From an uncultured bacterium (lineage in GTDB: Bacteria > Vulcanimicrobiota > Xenobia > Xenobiales > Xenobiaceae), in contig CAKUBG010000033.1 of NCBI GenBank assembly GCA_934636825.1, positions 1-25,291 of the forward strand: a stretch of 25,291 bases of DNA. The letters are read 5' to 3'. The notes under the pieces were generated by a model. The model was given only the letters and a program-made list of their open reading frames with translations, ran no database searches and was not told the DNA's origin. Below are positions 17,935-24,675 of the stretch, one piece after another (position 1 is the stretch's first letter; every line of letters begins with the position of its first letter). The translations under genes and the position numbers were made by a program.

Positions 17935-17963
17935 AATTTACTGAAGTTTGGCCTTACTGTCAA
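17935..17963 (-). promoter_or_regulatory. Sigma-70-type promoter for the pfa operon
   Basis: On the minus strand a perfect TTGACA -35 box (17958-17963) is separated by exactly 17 nt from TAAATT (17935-17940), which matches 4 of 6 bases of the -10 consensus. Transcription would start near 17928 and give a leader of about 135 nt before pfaD. The divergent gap from 17792 to 18043 (252 nt) holds this promoter, the leader hairpin and presumably the promoter of the plus-strand gene, for which I see no convincing boxes. Confidence 0.6.
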
Positions 17964-18043
17964 ATTTTTTTGTCTGTACGCAGCCTGTTTGCTTTGGGAC
18001 AAGTGTAATGGAAAGCGGCTTGAAGGAAGAGCAGGAATAAACC

Positions 18044-18913
18044 ATGCCTAAGTGCAAATTTACCGCCATGATTACCCGCGAAATTTTAGCTAAATTTTTA
18101 AGATATTATGCTGTTGCTTATCGCCTAGAACACGATATCGACTGGGTGAAAGCTGACGCTTCCTTCTGGAGCTATGAACTGGCCGTGCAGCCTGATTCCA
18201 AGTCGAAACTTCCTATTTTGCTTGAAGCTTTTAAGGGCAAGACGGTAGTTGCCAACGAAGCTGTGGGCAGCGTAATTTGCAAGGCTCCTTTTTATAAAAT
18301 AGACGTGGTTCCGTCTTTGGAAGAGATGGTCGGTGGCTTGGAATCTAAAGCCAAAGAATTGATTGGTTCAAAGTTCCAAATTCAAATTCTTATTTCTCAC
18401 AAAGATAATGAACTTAAAGATGATTTCAGTCGCGATCAAAAATGGCAATGGCTCATCTCTTCGCCGCGTATTTGTGAGTTGTTCATTTTGGGACAAATTA
18501 CTGAAGATGGTGTCGTCTTCGACTCTTGTTACCATTCTTGCTACCAATCGGATCATAACCGCGACATCAGTGAAGATATCGCTGTAATTATCGGACAGTG
18601 GGAGAAGGTCTACAAAGAAGTAGCTTCAGCCTATATGGCTCCTTTTAACGAGCAAGCTTTGTTAGACGTTCTGAAAAAAGAAAACTGGGGTGCCAGTTCC
18701 AGCGAGCATACCTACCCTTGCGAAAGCCAAGAAGAAGCTGAGGAAATTTTCGAAACTTGTCAAAAGTTAGGCATTTTCAAAGATAGAGAAATCTCCAAAG
18801 AGAGGCATATCTTGCGCAGCAAGCTTGGTTTAGTTGAACTTATCGATTTGGTTTATAGCCGTCGATATGCCAGAGCTTACCAACTTTTCGGCAGTGAGGT
18901 TTTGCCTGAATAG
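18044..18913 (+). CDS. Hypothetical protein, 289 residues, divergent to pfaD
   Basis: I do not recognise a family. The product is soluble-looking and acidic, without a signal peptide or membrane segment. Notable parts are a middle Cys/His/Tyr-rich stretch CYHSCYQSDH (about 167-176) and a C-terminal part with acidic helices (about 225-245) ending in RRYARAYQLFGSEVLPE. Two tryptophans flank a short Gln in WQWLISSPRICELFILGQ. The start ATG has AGGA 7 nt upstream (18033-18036). It is transcribed away from the pfa operon across a shared 252-nt gap and is separated from the next gene by about 107 nt with promoter-like sequence, so it is probably a single-gene unit. No functional link with the lipid genes can be claimed beyond divergent placement. 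Confidence 0.8.
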   Translation: MPKCKFTAMITREILAKFLRYYAVAYRLEHDIDWVKADASFWSYELAVQPDSKSKLPILLEAFKGKTVVANEAVGSVICKAPFYKIDVVPSLEEMVGGLESKAKELIGSKFQIQILISHKDNELKDDFSRDQKWQWLISSPRICELFILGQITEDGVVFDSCYHSCYQSDHNRDISEDIAVIIGQWEKVYKEVASAYMAPFNEQALLDVLKKENWGASSSEHTYPCESQEEAEEIFETCQKLGIFKDREISKERHILRSKLGLVELIDLVYSRRYARAYQLFGSEVLPE

Positions 18914-18936
18914 CGTTTTTTTGGCTATGCTTTTTA

Positions 18937-18952
18937 TATAATTGTGTATAAT
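18937..18952 (+). promoter_or_regulatory. Candidate -10 elements for the exported EEP gene
   Basis: Two perfect TATAAT hexamers (18937-18942 and 18947-18952) lie in an AT-rich stretch 70-85 nt before the ATG at 19021. No clear -35 box is found at normal spacing, so the call rests on the -10 boxes alone. Confidence 0.35.
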
Positions 18953-18955
18953 TGC

Positions 18956-18969
18956 AGGAGGCGGCGCGG
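18956..18969 (+). repeat. GC-rich 14-mer upstream of an exported-protein gene (copy 1)
   Basis: AGGAGGCGGCGCGG stands out from AT-rich surroundings, about 50 nt before the ATG of the EEP gene. A 13 of 14 match occurs at 20156-20169 at about the same distance before the next gene for an exported protein. Confidence 0.4.
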
Positions 18970-19020
18970 TTGTTTGGCAGTCGGCCGTCTGTTTTTTTAG
19001 GTAAAAGAGGAGTTGGACTT

Positions 19021-20073
19021 ATGTCTCTTTCCAGGCAAAGTGCAAAAAGTTTCGTTTATTCATTGGCTTTTCTCATTGGAGCCGGCTTATGCTTAGCTAA
19101 TGGCGCCGCTTGCAGCGACAACACTTCTTCAGTTGAATCCGGGCAAGCTGGACAAAATATTTCTCAGTCGGAGCAATTCGCTTCTAACAACTACAAGCAA
19201 TTAGCCAAAGCCAAAAAGGCTGTCCAAAGTTCAGAGGTCGCTTCTCAAGAAAATAAGGGTGAGCAATTTGATAAACAAGTTATTACTTTAGCTACTTGGA
19301 ACTTAGAAAACTTTTTTGACACTGTGGACGATCCGTACAATGATGATGTGCTTACCGAAGCTGAATACGGTGATAAGCTCACTCGAGTTAGCTCGGTACT
19401 TCAAGAAGTAAATGCTGATATTGTTGGTATTGAAGAAATAGAAAATGCCCAAGTAATTTCCGATTTAAGTAAGCGCAGCGGTTATCCTTACTATGTGCTT
19501 ATTCCCGGCAATGATCGTATCCGTGGCATCAATGTAGGTGTACTCTCTAAAGTGCCGGTGCGTAACGCGGTTTCTCACATTCAAGACCGCTTTACGCAAA
19601 AAGATGGCAAGCGCTCTTCCGTATTCTCTCGCGATTGCTTAGAAGTTCATTTTAAACATAAGAGCAATTTCACTCTTTTGGTCAATCATTTTAAGAGTAA
19701 ACGCGGCGGCGCCAAAACTGATGCTAAGCGTATTGCTCAATCAAATCGCGTTAAAGAGATTGCCCGCTCTCTCAGTTCTTATCCGGTAGCTATTTGTGGT
19801 GATTTGAATGACACTCCCGAAGCCAAAACTTTACGTCCTTTGCTCAGTTGCAATTTCTTAACCGATGTGCTGGGCCATTTGCCGGAAGTGGAAAGACGCA
19901 GCTTCTTCAATACGCGTTATCAGTCGGCTTTAGACTATATTTTGGTAAATAATAAATTGAAGCCCGCCGTCGTACCAGGCAGTGCTAAAGTGTGTGCCGA
20001 TATTCCCGAAATAGAAAAAGCTAGCGATCACCGTCCCGTTAAGGTCGTTATGGATCTTAGCAAGATTAAGTAA
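19021..20073 (+). CDS. Exported endonuclease/exonuclease/phosphatase-family protein
   Basis: A 350-residue member of the EEP (DNase I-like, Mg-dependent phosphodiesterase) fold. Catalytic motifs are all present: TWNLENFFD (Asn95), GIEEIEN (Glu139), NHFKSKRGG (Asn222, His223), GDLNDTP (Asp261, Asn263), LDYILVN and SDHRPV (Asp336, His337). The N-terminus is a signal peptide: a basic start, a hydrophobic core at about 11-26, then ANGAAC. The Cys has no canonical lipobox (Gly at -3), so signal peptidase I cleavage is as likely as lipidation. A Ser/Gln/Ala-rich spacer (about 32-85) precedes the domain. The substrate may be extracellular DNA, RNA or a phosphoester; the sequence does not decide. The start at 19021 has AGAGGAG 8 nt upstream (19006-19012). 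A longer TTG reading from 18952 would put 23 unrelated residues before the signal peptide and is rejected. Confidence 0.88.
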   Translation: MSLSRQSAKSFVYSLAFLIGAGLCLANGAACSDNTSSVESGQAGQNISQSEQFASNNYKQLAKAKKAVQSSEVASQENKGEQFDKQVITLATWNLENFFDTVDDPYNDDVLTEAEYGDKLTRVSSVLQEVNADIVGIEEIENAQVISDLSKRSGYPYYVLIPGNDRIRGINVGVLSKVPVRNAVSHIQDRFTQKDGKRSSVFSRDCLEVHFKHKSNFTLLVNHFKSKRGGAKTDAKRIAQSNRVKEIARSLSSYPVAICGDLNDTPEAKTLRPLLSCNFLTDVLGHLPEVERRSFFNTRYQSALDYILVNNKLKPAVVPGSAKVCADIPEIEKASDHRPVKVVMDLSKIK

Positions 20074-20155
20074 TGCGCTAACTTGTGAGCAATAAATTAC
20101 GTTTTTATTGGCTTACAGAATAACCTTAAGCAAGAGCTGTACCGTTTCTTTATAG

Positions 20156-20169
20156 AGGAAGCGGCGCGG
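20156..20169 (+). repeat. GC-rich 14-mer upstream of an exported-protein gene (copy 2)
   Basis: AGGAAGCGGCGCGG differs at one base from the copy at 18956-18969. It lies about 45 nt before the ATG at 20215. The rest of the gap from 20074 to 20214 holds an imperfect stem-loop (20085-20116) with no T run. Confidence 0.4.
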
Positions 20170-20214
20170 CTTTTGCGCATTTTTGGCAAAATTAAAGTAA
20201 GGCAAATAAATTTT

Positions 20215-21729
20215 ATGAATATTTTTAGTAAAATTTGCTATAGTGGAAAACGATTTCTGTTTAGAGCGACTTTTGTTGCCGCTTTAGGAACTTTGTGCTG
20301 TTCGTCAGCTTGGGCGGAACCTAATAAATCAGCTCAAAATGATAATAACAGTCGATACATTGCTCAAAACTCGCAAGTAAAGGTTGATGATTATAACGAT
20401 TCGGCTGCTGCCAAAAGGCAAGTGCAACGTCTAATTAAAGAAGTACAAAGAGCCAGAGGTTTGCATTTTAAAGAAGCTGTCAATTGCCATTTTTGTACGC
20501 AAAGCGAAGCTGGCCGCTACTTAGTGGAAACTAATAAAAAATTGGCTAAGCCCTATGTTCAAGGTAGGCGCGATCTTTTTTTCCATCACCTCGGACTTTT
20601 GGAAAATGGCCAAAATTTTCAAAATTACTCCGATTTGCTTTATTCTGAACAAGTACGTGGCCTTTATGACACTATCAACAAAGTTTTATTAGTCGTAACT
20701 GATATTTTGCAAGAACCTAAGCTCGATGGTATGTTAGGCAAAATTTTGAGCCAATTTAATATCGATTTGAGCGATTTGTTATTGGTACACGAGCTTTGTC
20801 ACGCTTTGCAAGATCAAAATTTCAATTTAGGTCAAAAGCTTTTGCAAGTAGATGGCAATCTCGATAAAGAGTTGGCTTTGACGGCTGTAGCTGAGGGCGA
20901 TGCCACTCAAACTATGTTCGATTATTTGGCTTCTTCTATGGGTTTAAGCGGAGAAACTGTCACCAAATATGTAGTTGGCTCTCCTAAACTTATCGAGAAG
21001 GGCATCAACCAATTTCCGCAATTGGAGCAAGCTCCTCTTATTGTCAGAGCTGTTACTCTTATGCCTTATTTGAGTGGTTTGGAATTTTGCCAAACTATCC
21101 AAGAACAACAAGGATTGCGCGGTATTAACCAGTCTTTTGCCGAACCTCCTGTATCTACCGAACATGTGCTCCATCCTTTTAAGCATCTCAAAAAGGTAGA
21201 TTTGCCCAAAAATATCGATTTAAGCGCTTTGCCTAAATCTTTTGGCAATTATGTCAGTTTGGGTGACGATACGGCCGGCGAGTATATTATTCGCGCTTGG
21301 GCAGAAAAGTTTTTAGACGCTCAGTCGATAGCTGTAGCCAGAGGTTGGGGAGGCGATACTTGGCGAGTTTACAGTCAAGCTTACGAAAGTTACGGTTTAG
21401 ACGATAAAGGGCAGCCTCTTGCTGACAAGGCAAATGAAAATGACGGACAAGCTGACGGTAACAATAAAAATGTTGAAGATAAAACTAAAACCAAAGGCTC
21501 TGAGTTGATAGCTCAAAGTAAAAATAGAGACAGTTTCACCATTTGGGCTACCGTTTGGGATAGTGAAGGCGACGCTCAGGAATTCGTCAAGGCTGTCAAG
21601 CAATCAGGCGTAAAAGCTGAAATTACGGCTAAAGATCGCAGTGTAATCGTCTTATTAAATGTCCCTGATAGTCAAATAAAAGCCGTTCGTAAGGCTTTAG
21701 CCAAACCTTCAGTTTTAGTGCGCAGCTAG
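20215..21729 (+). CDS. Exported putative zinc metallopeptidase (HEXXH, EGDA)
   Basis: A 504-residue secreted or periplasmic protein. A signal peptide (hydrophobic core about 18-30) ends with AWA before Glu36. The central motif VHELCHALQDQNF (His192, Glu193, His196) followed 31 residues later by AVAEGDA (Glu227) has the gluzincin arrangement, with Glu227 a likely third zinc ligand. A YDxxxxxLLVV strand (about 151-161) precedes the helix. The C-terminal part contains ARGWGGDTWRVY and FTIWATVWDSEGDAQEFV, which I recall from uncharacterised exported proteins with the same HEXXH core in several phyla. An Asn/Lys/Asp-rich low-complexity insert lies between them (about 405-430). Peptidase activity is inferred from motifs only. 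The ATG at 20215 is chosen because it starts the signal peptide; an in-frame TTG at 20173 is less likely. The ribosome binding site (TAAGG) is weak and distant. A terminator follows. Confidence 0.78.
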   Translation: MNIFSKICYSGKRFLFRATFVAALGTLCCSSAWAEPNKSAQNDNNSRYIAQNSQVKVDDYNDSAAAKRQVQRLIKEVQRARGLHFKEAVNCHFCTQSEAGRYLVETNKKLAKPYVQGRRDLFFHHLGLLENGQNFQNYSDLLYSEQVRGLYDTINKVLLVVTDILQEPKLDGMLGKILSQFNIDLSDLLLVHELCHALQDQNFNLGQKLLQVDGNLDKELALTAVAEGDATQTMFDYLASSMGLSGETVTKYVVGSPKLIEKGINQFPQLEQAPLIVRAVTLMPYLSGLEFCQTIQEQQGLRGINQSFAEPPVSTEHVLHPFKHLKKVDLPKNIDLSALPKSFGNYVSLGDDTAGEYIIRAWAEKFLDAQSIAVARGWGGDTWRVYSQAYESYGLDDKGQPLADKANENDGQADGNNKNVEDKTKTKGSELIAQSKNRDSFTIWATVWDSEGDAQEFVKAVKQSGVKAEITAKDRSVIVLLNVPDSQIKAVRKALAKPSVLVRS

Positions 21730-21757
21730 AGTTTCTTTAAACAAAAGTAATGTTTAG

Positions 21758-21804
21758 CGCTTCGGCAATTTCACCACAAAAATTGTCGAAGCGTTTATTT
21801 TTTT
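21758..21804 (+). terminator. Rho-independent terminator after the metallopeptidase gene
   Basis: A 13-bp stem (21758-21770 with 21781-21793, one G-T pair) with a 10-nt loop is followed by a T-rich run broken by a single A (21794-21804). It closes the upstream gene. The rest of the gap to 21943 shows no clear promoter boxes. Confidence 0.85.
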
Positions 21805-21943
21805 GTTTATACAAAAAAGGGAAGAGATATATTTTTGAGAGAATAACGGATTCGAGTTGCTGACTTTTTGTGTCAAATTATTTTGGGAAGCAAAAAGTAA
21901 TCTTGGCGATTTGCATTTTTGAGTTCTTCAAAGAGACTTTTCT

Positions 21944-22354
21944 ATGGATATAAAAATTCTTCTGCGTATTTGTGACGAAAGCGGGCAGCGTTTTATGGGG
22001 CCCGGCCCTTACATTTTGCTGCGCGGAGTAGAAAAATACGGATCTATTCGCAAAGCGGCCATAAATTTAAATATGTCTTATGCTAAAGCTCACCGAGTTT
22101 TAAGCACTTTGGAAAAAGAGCTGGGTATAAAATTGATGAAAAAATTTATTGGCGGCCACGATCATGGTGGGGCTGAGCTTACCGAGGGAGCTTTTTTATT
22201 ATTGCGCCATTATGAAGCTATGGTAGAGAAAATAAATGAAGCTGCTCAAGGGCCATGGAACGACTTTTTGCAAGCTGTAGAAGAAGTAAAAGCTAAGCAA
22301 GGTATCGAGCAAGGAATTGATGAGGCTAAAGGTCATGAAGAGCCTCTCAGTTAA
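21944..22354 (+). CDS. ModE-like winged-helix regulator without a molybdate-binding domain
   Basis: A 136-residue DNA-binding protein that matches the N-terminal domain of ModE (LysR-type winged helix). Seen: GPGPYILLRGVEKYGSI, the helix-turn-helix RKAAINLNMSYAKAHRVLSTLE (about 36-57), and the wing GGHDHGGAELTEGA (about 70-83), which corresponds to the Gly-rich GGKGGGGAxLT wing of ModE. The C-terminal MOP/TOBE sensor domains of full ModE (about 260 residues) are missing; an acidic tail (about 110-136) takes their place. Two His in the wing region are unusual. Such short ModE-like proteins often regulate metal or redox genes, but the ligand is unknown. The next gene overlaps its end by 20 nt, so it probably controls its own operon. 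The start is the first ATG, with a weak AGAG site. Confidence 0.82.
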   Translation: MDIKILLRICDESGQRFMGPGPYILLRGVEKYGSIRKAAINLNMSYAKAHRVLSTLEKELGIKLMKKFIGGHDHGGAELTEGAFLLLRHYEAMVEKINEAAQGPWNDFLQAVEEVKAKQGIEQGIDEAKGHEEPLS

Positions 22355-22991
22355 AGAGCTGACTTTTACAGCCATGTTGACTTGTTGCAATTCTGTATTG
22401 GAATTAGTCATTGGCAACTTGCTTCACCTAATAAATTTCTCCATGAAAGGTTCAGTTTTAGTAGGCCTCAATGTTATGGTCTACACTGTACTTTTCAGCC
22501 GTATTCCGCGTTTTGGCATTATCACTTTGTGTGGATTAGCTACCGCAGCAGTCAATTTTCTTTTAACTGGCGGCTTTAAGTTTTTTGCTCTCTATTGCAT
22601 AGTAGTGGAAGCTTTGGCTGTAGATATAATTTTTACTAAATTCGGCCTCAATAAGATAAGTATAATGAGCGCTTGTATAATAGCCGGAATTGTGGCTAGT
22701 TTGTGCGGTTTCTTTAATGGAGTGGTCTTTTTGGGCATAGATATAACCCAAGCGGCTCAGCGCATTTCTCAAAGTCCACTTACTTTAGGGCAACCTTTAG
22801 CTATTATTTTGGCTTTTATTATTGCTTGGCGCATAGTAGTGGGGTGGGCTTTCGGCTTAGTTTCTTGTAAAATTTTAGAAGTGCTCAATCCTGAATTATC
22901 TAGAATTATGCCTGGAGTAGCGCAGAATGAAGTTGCTGTTACCAACTCTAAGGAAAGAGCAAACAATTCAGAGAAAGTGAAGGCTATTTAG
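22335..22991 (+). CDS. ECF transporter S-component-like membrane protein
   Basis: A 218-residue integral membrane protein with about six hydrophobic segments (near 8-28, 34-52, 55-78, 82-100, 108-131 and 157-186). The N-terminus SLSVKELTFTAMLT followed by a Cys/Asn-containing first helix resembles the start of substrate-binding S components of energy-coupling factor transporters, as do the size and six-helix layout. No ATPase (EcfA) or EcfT gene is beside it, so it would have to use a shared energising module from elsewhere, as group II systems do. The substrate is not evident; a metal, cofactor precursor or vitamin is possible. The start at 22335 is chosen for GAGG 9 nt upstream; in-frame alternatives at 22317 and 22320 would enlarge the overlap with the regulator gene. 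Another small membrane family cannot be excluded. Confidence 0.6.
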   Translation: MKSLSVKELTFTAMLTCCNSVLELVIGNLLHLINFSMKGSVLVGLNVMVYTVLFSRIPRFGIITLCGLATAAVNFLLTGGFKFFALYCIVVEALAVDIIFTKFGLNKISIMSACIIAGIVASLCGFFNGVVFLGIDITQAAQRISQSPLTLGQPLAIILAFIIAWRIVVGWAFGLVSCKILEVLNPELSRIMPGVAQNEVAVTNSKERANNSEKVKAI

Positions 22992-22996
22992 TAATT

Positions 22997-23662
22997 ATGT
23001 TGCGAGTCAAAAATTTTTTCTTTACTGCTGGGCTGATCGCTTCTTTTACTTTGAGTTGTGCAGCTCAACCTAAAACTGTCGATTTGCCTAAACCGGTTAC
23101 TAGCGGTGGCCGTCCAATTATGGAGGCATTCAGCAATCGCCACGCTGAGCGTAATTTTTTGTTACAAAAAGATATTCCTAGGCAAATTGTCAGCAATTTG
23201 CTTTGGGCTACTTGGGGCGTCAATCGCGCTGATGGTAAACGTACTGCTCCAACCGCTATGGATAGGCGCAATATCGATGTTTATGTGGCTAAGGCAGATG
23301 GACTTTGGCGTTATGATGCTGTTAACAATAAATTAGTATTAGTTAAAAAGGGAGATGCTCGCAGAGGCAAATTCAAGGAAGCGCCTATGCTTTTTTATTA
23401 TGCCGCTGTGCCGGATAATTTCGCCTATTCTCATGCTGGTTCGTTATATCAAAATGCCGGCCTTTATTGCGCTTCTGTAGGTTTAGGCAATGTAGTAGTG
23501 GGAGCTAAGCCTACTATGGATGAAATTAACCGCGATTACGATTTAGGTGGAGGAGTAAAAGTTTTAGTCGCTCAGGCTTTCGGTTGGCCCAAGTCTTCTC
23601 AAAAGGTCGATCCTGCAACTGTACCTATAAATCCCGGTCGTCGCAGTCCTGATGCTTATTAG
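22997..23662 (+). CDS. Exported (probable lipoprotein) nitroreductase-family protein
   Basis: A 221-residue flavoprotein of the nitroreductase superfamily, closest in look to the SagB/ThcOx-like branch. Motifs: AFSNRHAERNF (about 45-54, the start of the fold), NLLWATWGVNRADGKRTAPTAMDRR (FMN site), YQNAGLYCASVGLGNVV and the C-terminal VAQAFGWPK. The N-terminus is a signal sequence ending FTLSC (Cys21), which fits a relaxed lipobox, so a lipid-anchored protein outside the cytoplasm is likely. Nitroreductases are usually cytoplasmic; exported ones occur in anaerobes but their electron donors are poorly known. It begins 5 nt after the S-component-like gene and so belongs to the same operon. The ribosome binding site is poor (AAGG about 13 nt upstream), which fits translation coupled to the gene before it. 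Confidence 0.82.
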   Translation: MLRVKNFFFTAGLIASFTLSCAAQPKTVDLPKPVTSGGRPIMEAFSNRHAERNFLLQKDIPRQIVSNLLWATWGVNRADGKRTAPTAMDRRNIDVYVAKADGLWRYDAVNNKLVLVKKGDARRGKFKEAPMLFYYAAVPDNFAYSHAGSLYQNAGLYCASVGLGNVVVGAKPTMDEINRDYDLGGGVKVLVAQAFGWPKSSQKVDPATVPINPGRRSPDAY

Positions 23663-23725
23663 TTTTTAGGTGTAGTAATCAACTATCTAGACTTAGTTCT
23701 TTAATGGTAGGTTGGCTACCAATCT

Positions 23726-23731
23726 TATAAT
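23726..23731 (+). promoter_or_regulatory. Possible -10 box inside a terminator arm
   Basis: A perfect TATAAT runs into the left arm of the hairpin at 23729-23775. A start near 23738 would lie in the hairpin loop, so the transcript would lack the left arm and escape termination. No good -35 box is seen at 16-18 nt. Confidence 0.35.
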
Positions 23732-23775
23732 CCGGGAAAAGCTTAAGCTTAGCGCGAATAGCTCCCGGATTTTTT
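23729..23775 (+). terminator. Rho-independent terminator between the nitroreductase and exonuclease genes
   Basis: A perfect 9-bp stem AATCCGGGA / TCCCGGATT (23729-23737, 23763-23771), with a 25-nt loop containing AAGCTTAAGCTT, is followed by T residues to 23775. It ends only 18 nt before the GTG of the exonuclease gene, next to its Shine-Dalgarno site. Confidence 0.8.
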
Positions 23776-23793
23776 GTTGGAGGGAGTTTTTCT

Positions 23794-24666
23794 GTGTCTG
23801 ACACTTTATACATTGTCGATACTATGTATCAAATTTTTAAAAGTTTTTACGGCTTGGGGCGCAATGCCCGTTTAACTAGTCCACAAGGCGTACCTACTGG
23901 AGCTGTCTATGGTTTAGCCAGAACTTTAAAAAGCTGGCGCCACAAGTTAGATATGGAATATTGTATTTGCGCTTTTGAAAGTCCAGTGCCAGTTTTTCGC
24001 TGTGAACTTTCTCCCGAATATAAAGCTAACCGTCCTCCTGTCGATCCCGACTTAAAAGCACAAATTCCTTTAGCTATTGATATGTGTCGCCATTTAGGTT
24101 ATACGGTTGTTTCTGCTGATGGTTATGAAGCTGACGATGTTATCGGCACTCTGGCCGCTAAAGCTTTGCAAAAAGGCTGGAAAGTGCGCATTCTTTCCAA
24201 AGATAAAGACTTAGCTCAACTTTTAGCGCTGGAAGGTGATATTGCCGTAATGATGCCTTCCGATGGCAAAGCTAACGATCATTATGTTGATAAAGACAAT
24301 TGCGCAGAGCATTACTGCGGCGTACCGGCAGAACTTATAGTAGATTGGCTAGCTTTAATGGGCGACACTTCTGATAATATTATTGGTATTAAAGGTATAG
24401 GTGAAAAGACGGGTGCCAAGCTTTTAAACAAATGTGGCAATTTAGATAAGCTGATGGAACAACCAAATTTAGCTGGCCGCTTTGCTGCTGAAATTGCCAC
24501 TTCTCAAGAGCGTTTGCGCTTAAATAGGTGCTTGGCTACTGTATGCCAAGATGTGCCTCTGCCTTTTGAAGTGGAAAACTTGGCCGATTTTAATATAAAA
24601 AGCCCCGACAATAAAGCTGAAAACTTTTGCAATAACTTGGGAATTAACTTAGCTGCGTTAAGTTAA
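23794..24666 (+). CDS. Standalone 5'-3' exonuclease (DNA polymerase I N-domain/FEN family)
   Basis: A 290-residue structure-specific 5' nuclease equivalent to the N-terminal domain of DNA polymerase I, used for flap and RNA primer removal. Metal-site motifs: IVD (Asp9), FESPVPVFRCELSPEYKANRP, GYEADDVIGT (Glu112, Asp114, Asp115), SKDKDLAQLL (Asp137, Asp139) and GDTSDN (Asp191, Asp194), followed by the helix-hairpin-helix GIKGIGEKTGAKLL. Two departures from Taq polymerase: the Asp67 position is Glu62, and the Arg25 position appears to be Lys16. No polymerase domain follows, so it is a free nuclease like YpcP/ExoIX-type proteins; whether the genome also has a full PolA cannot be seen. The start is GTG with GGAGGGAG 7 nt upstream (23779-23786); no nearby in-frame ATG precedes the Asp9 motif. 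Confidence 0.93.
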   Translation: MSDTLYIVDTMYQIFKSFYGLGRNARLTSPQGVPTGAVYGLARTLKSWRHKLDMEYCICAFESPVPVFRCELSPEYKANRPPVDPDLKAQIPLAIDMCRHLGYTVVSADGYEADDVIGTLAAKALQKGWKVRILSKDKDLAQLLALEGDIAVMMPSDGKANDHYVDKDNCAEHYCGVPAELIVDWLALMGDTSDNIIGIKGIGEKTGAKLLNKCGNLDKLMEQPNLAGRFAAEIATSQERLRLNRCLATVCQDVPLPFEVENLADFNIKSPDNKAENFCNNLGINLAALS

Positions 24667-24675
24667 GTAGAAATA

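Noticed and set aside
17792..18043. Search for a plus-strand promoter for the gene at 18044
   Set aside because: No pair of -35 and -10 boxes at acceptable spacing could be defended.
18910..18935. Short hairpin ATAGC/GCTAT followed by five T after the 289-residue gene
   Set aside because: The stem is only 5 bp and overlaps the stop codon; too weak to call a terminator.
18952..19020. TTG-initiated N-terminal extension of the EEP protein
   Set aside because: It would bury the signal peptide behind 23 residues, whereas the ATG at 19021 has a strong ribosome binding site.
20085..20116. Imperfect stem-loop after the EEP gene
   Set aside because: It has a bulge, a wobble pair and no trailing T run, so it is not a convincing intrinsic terminator.
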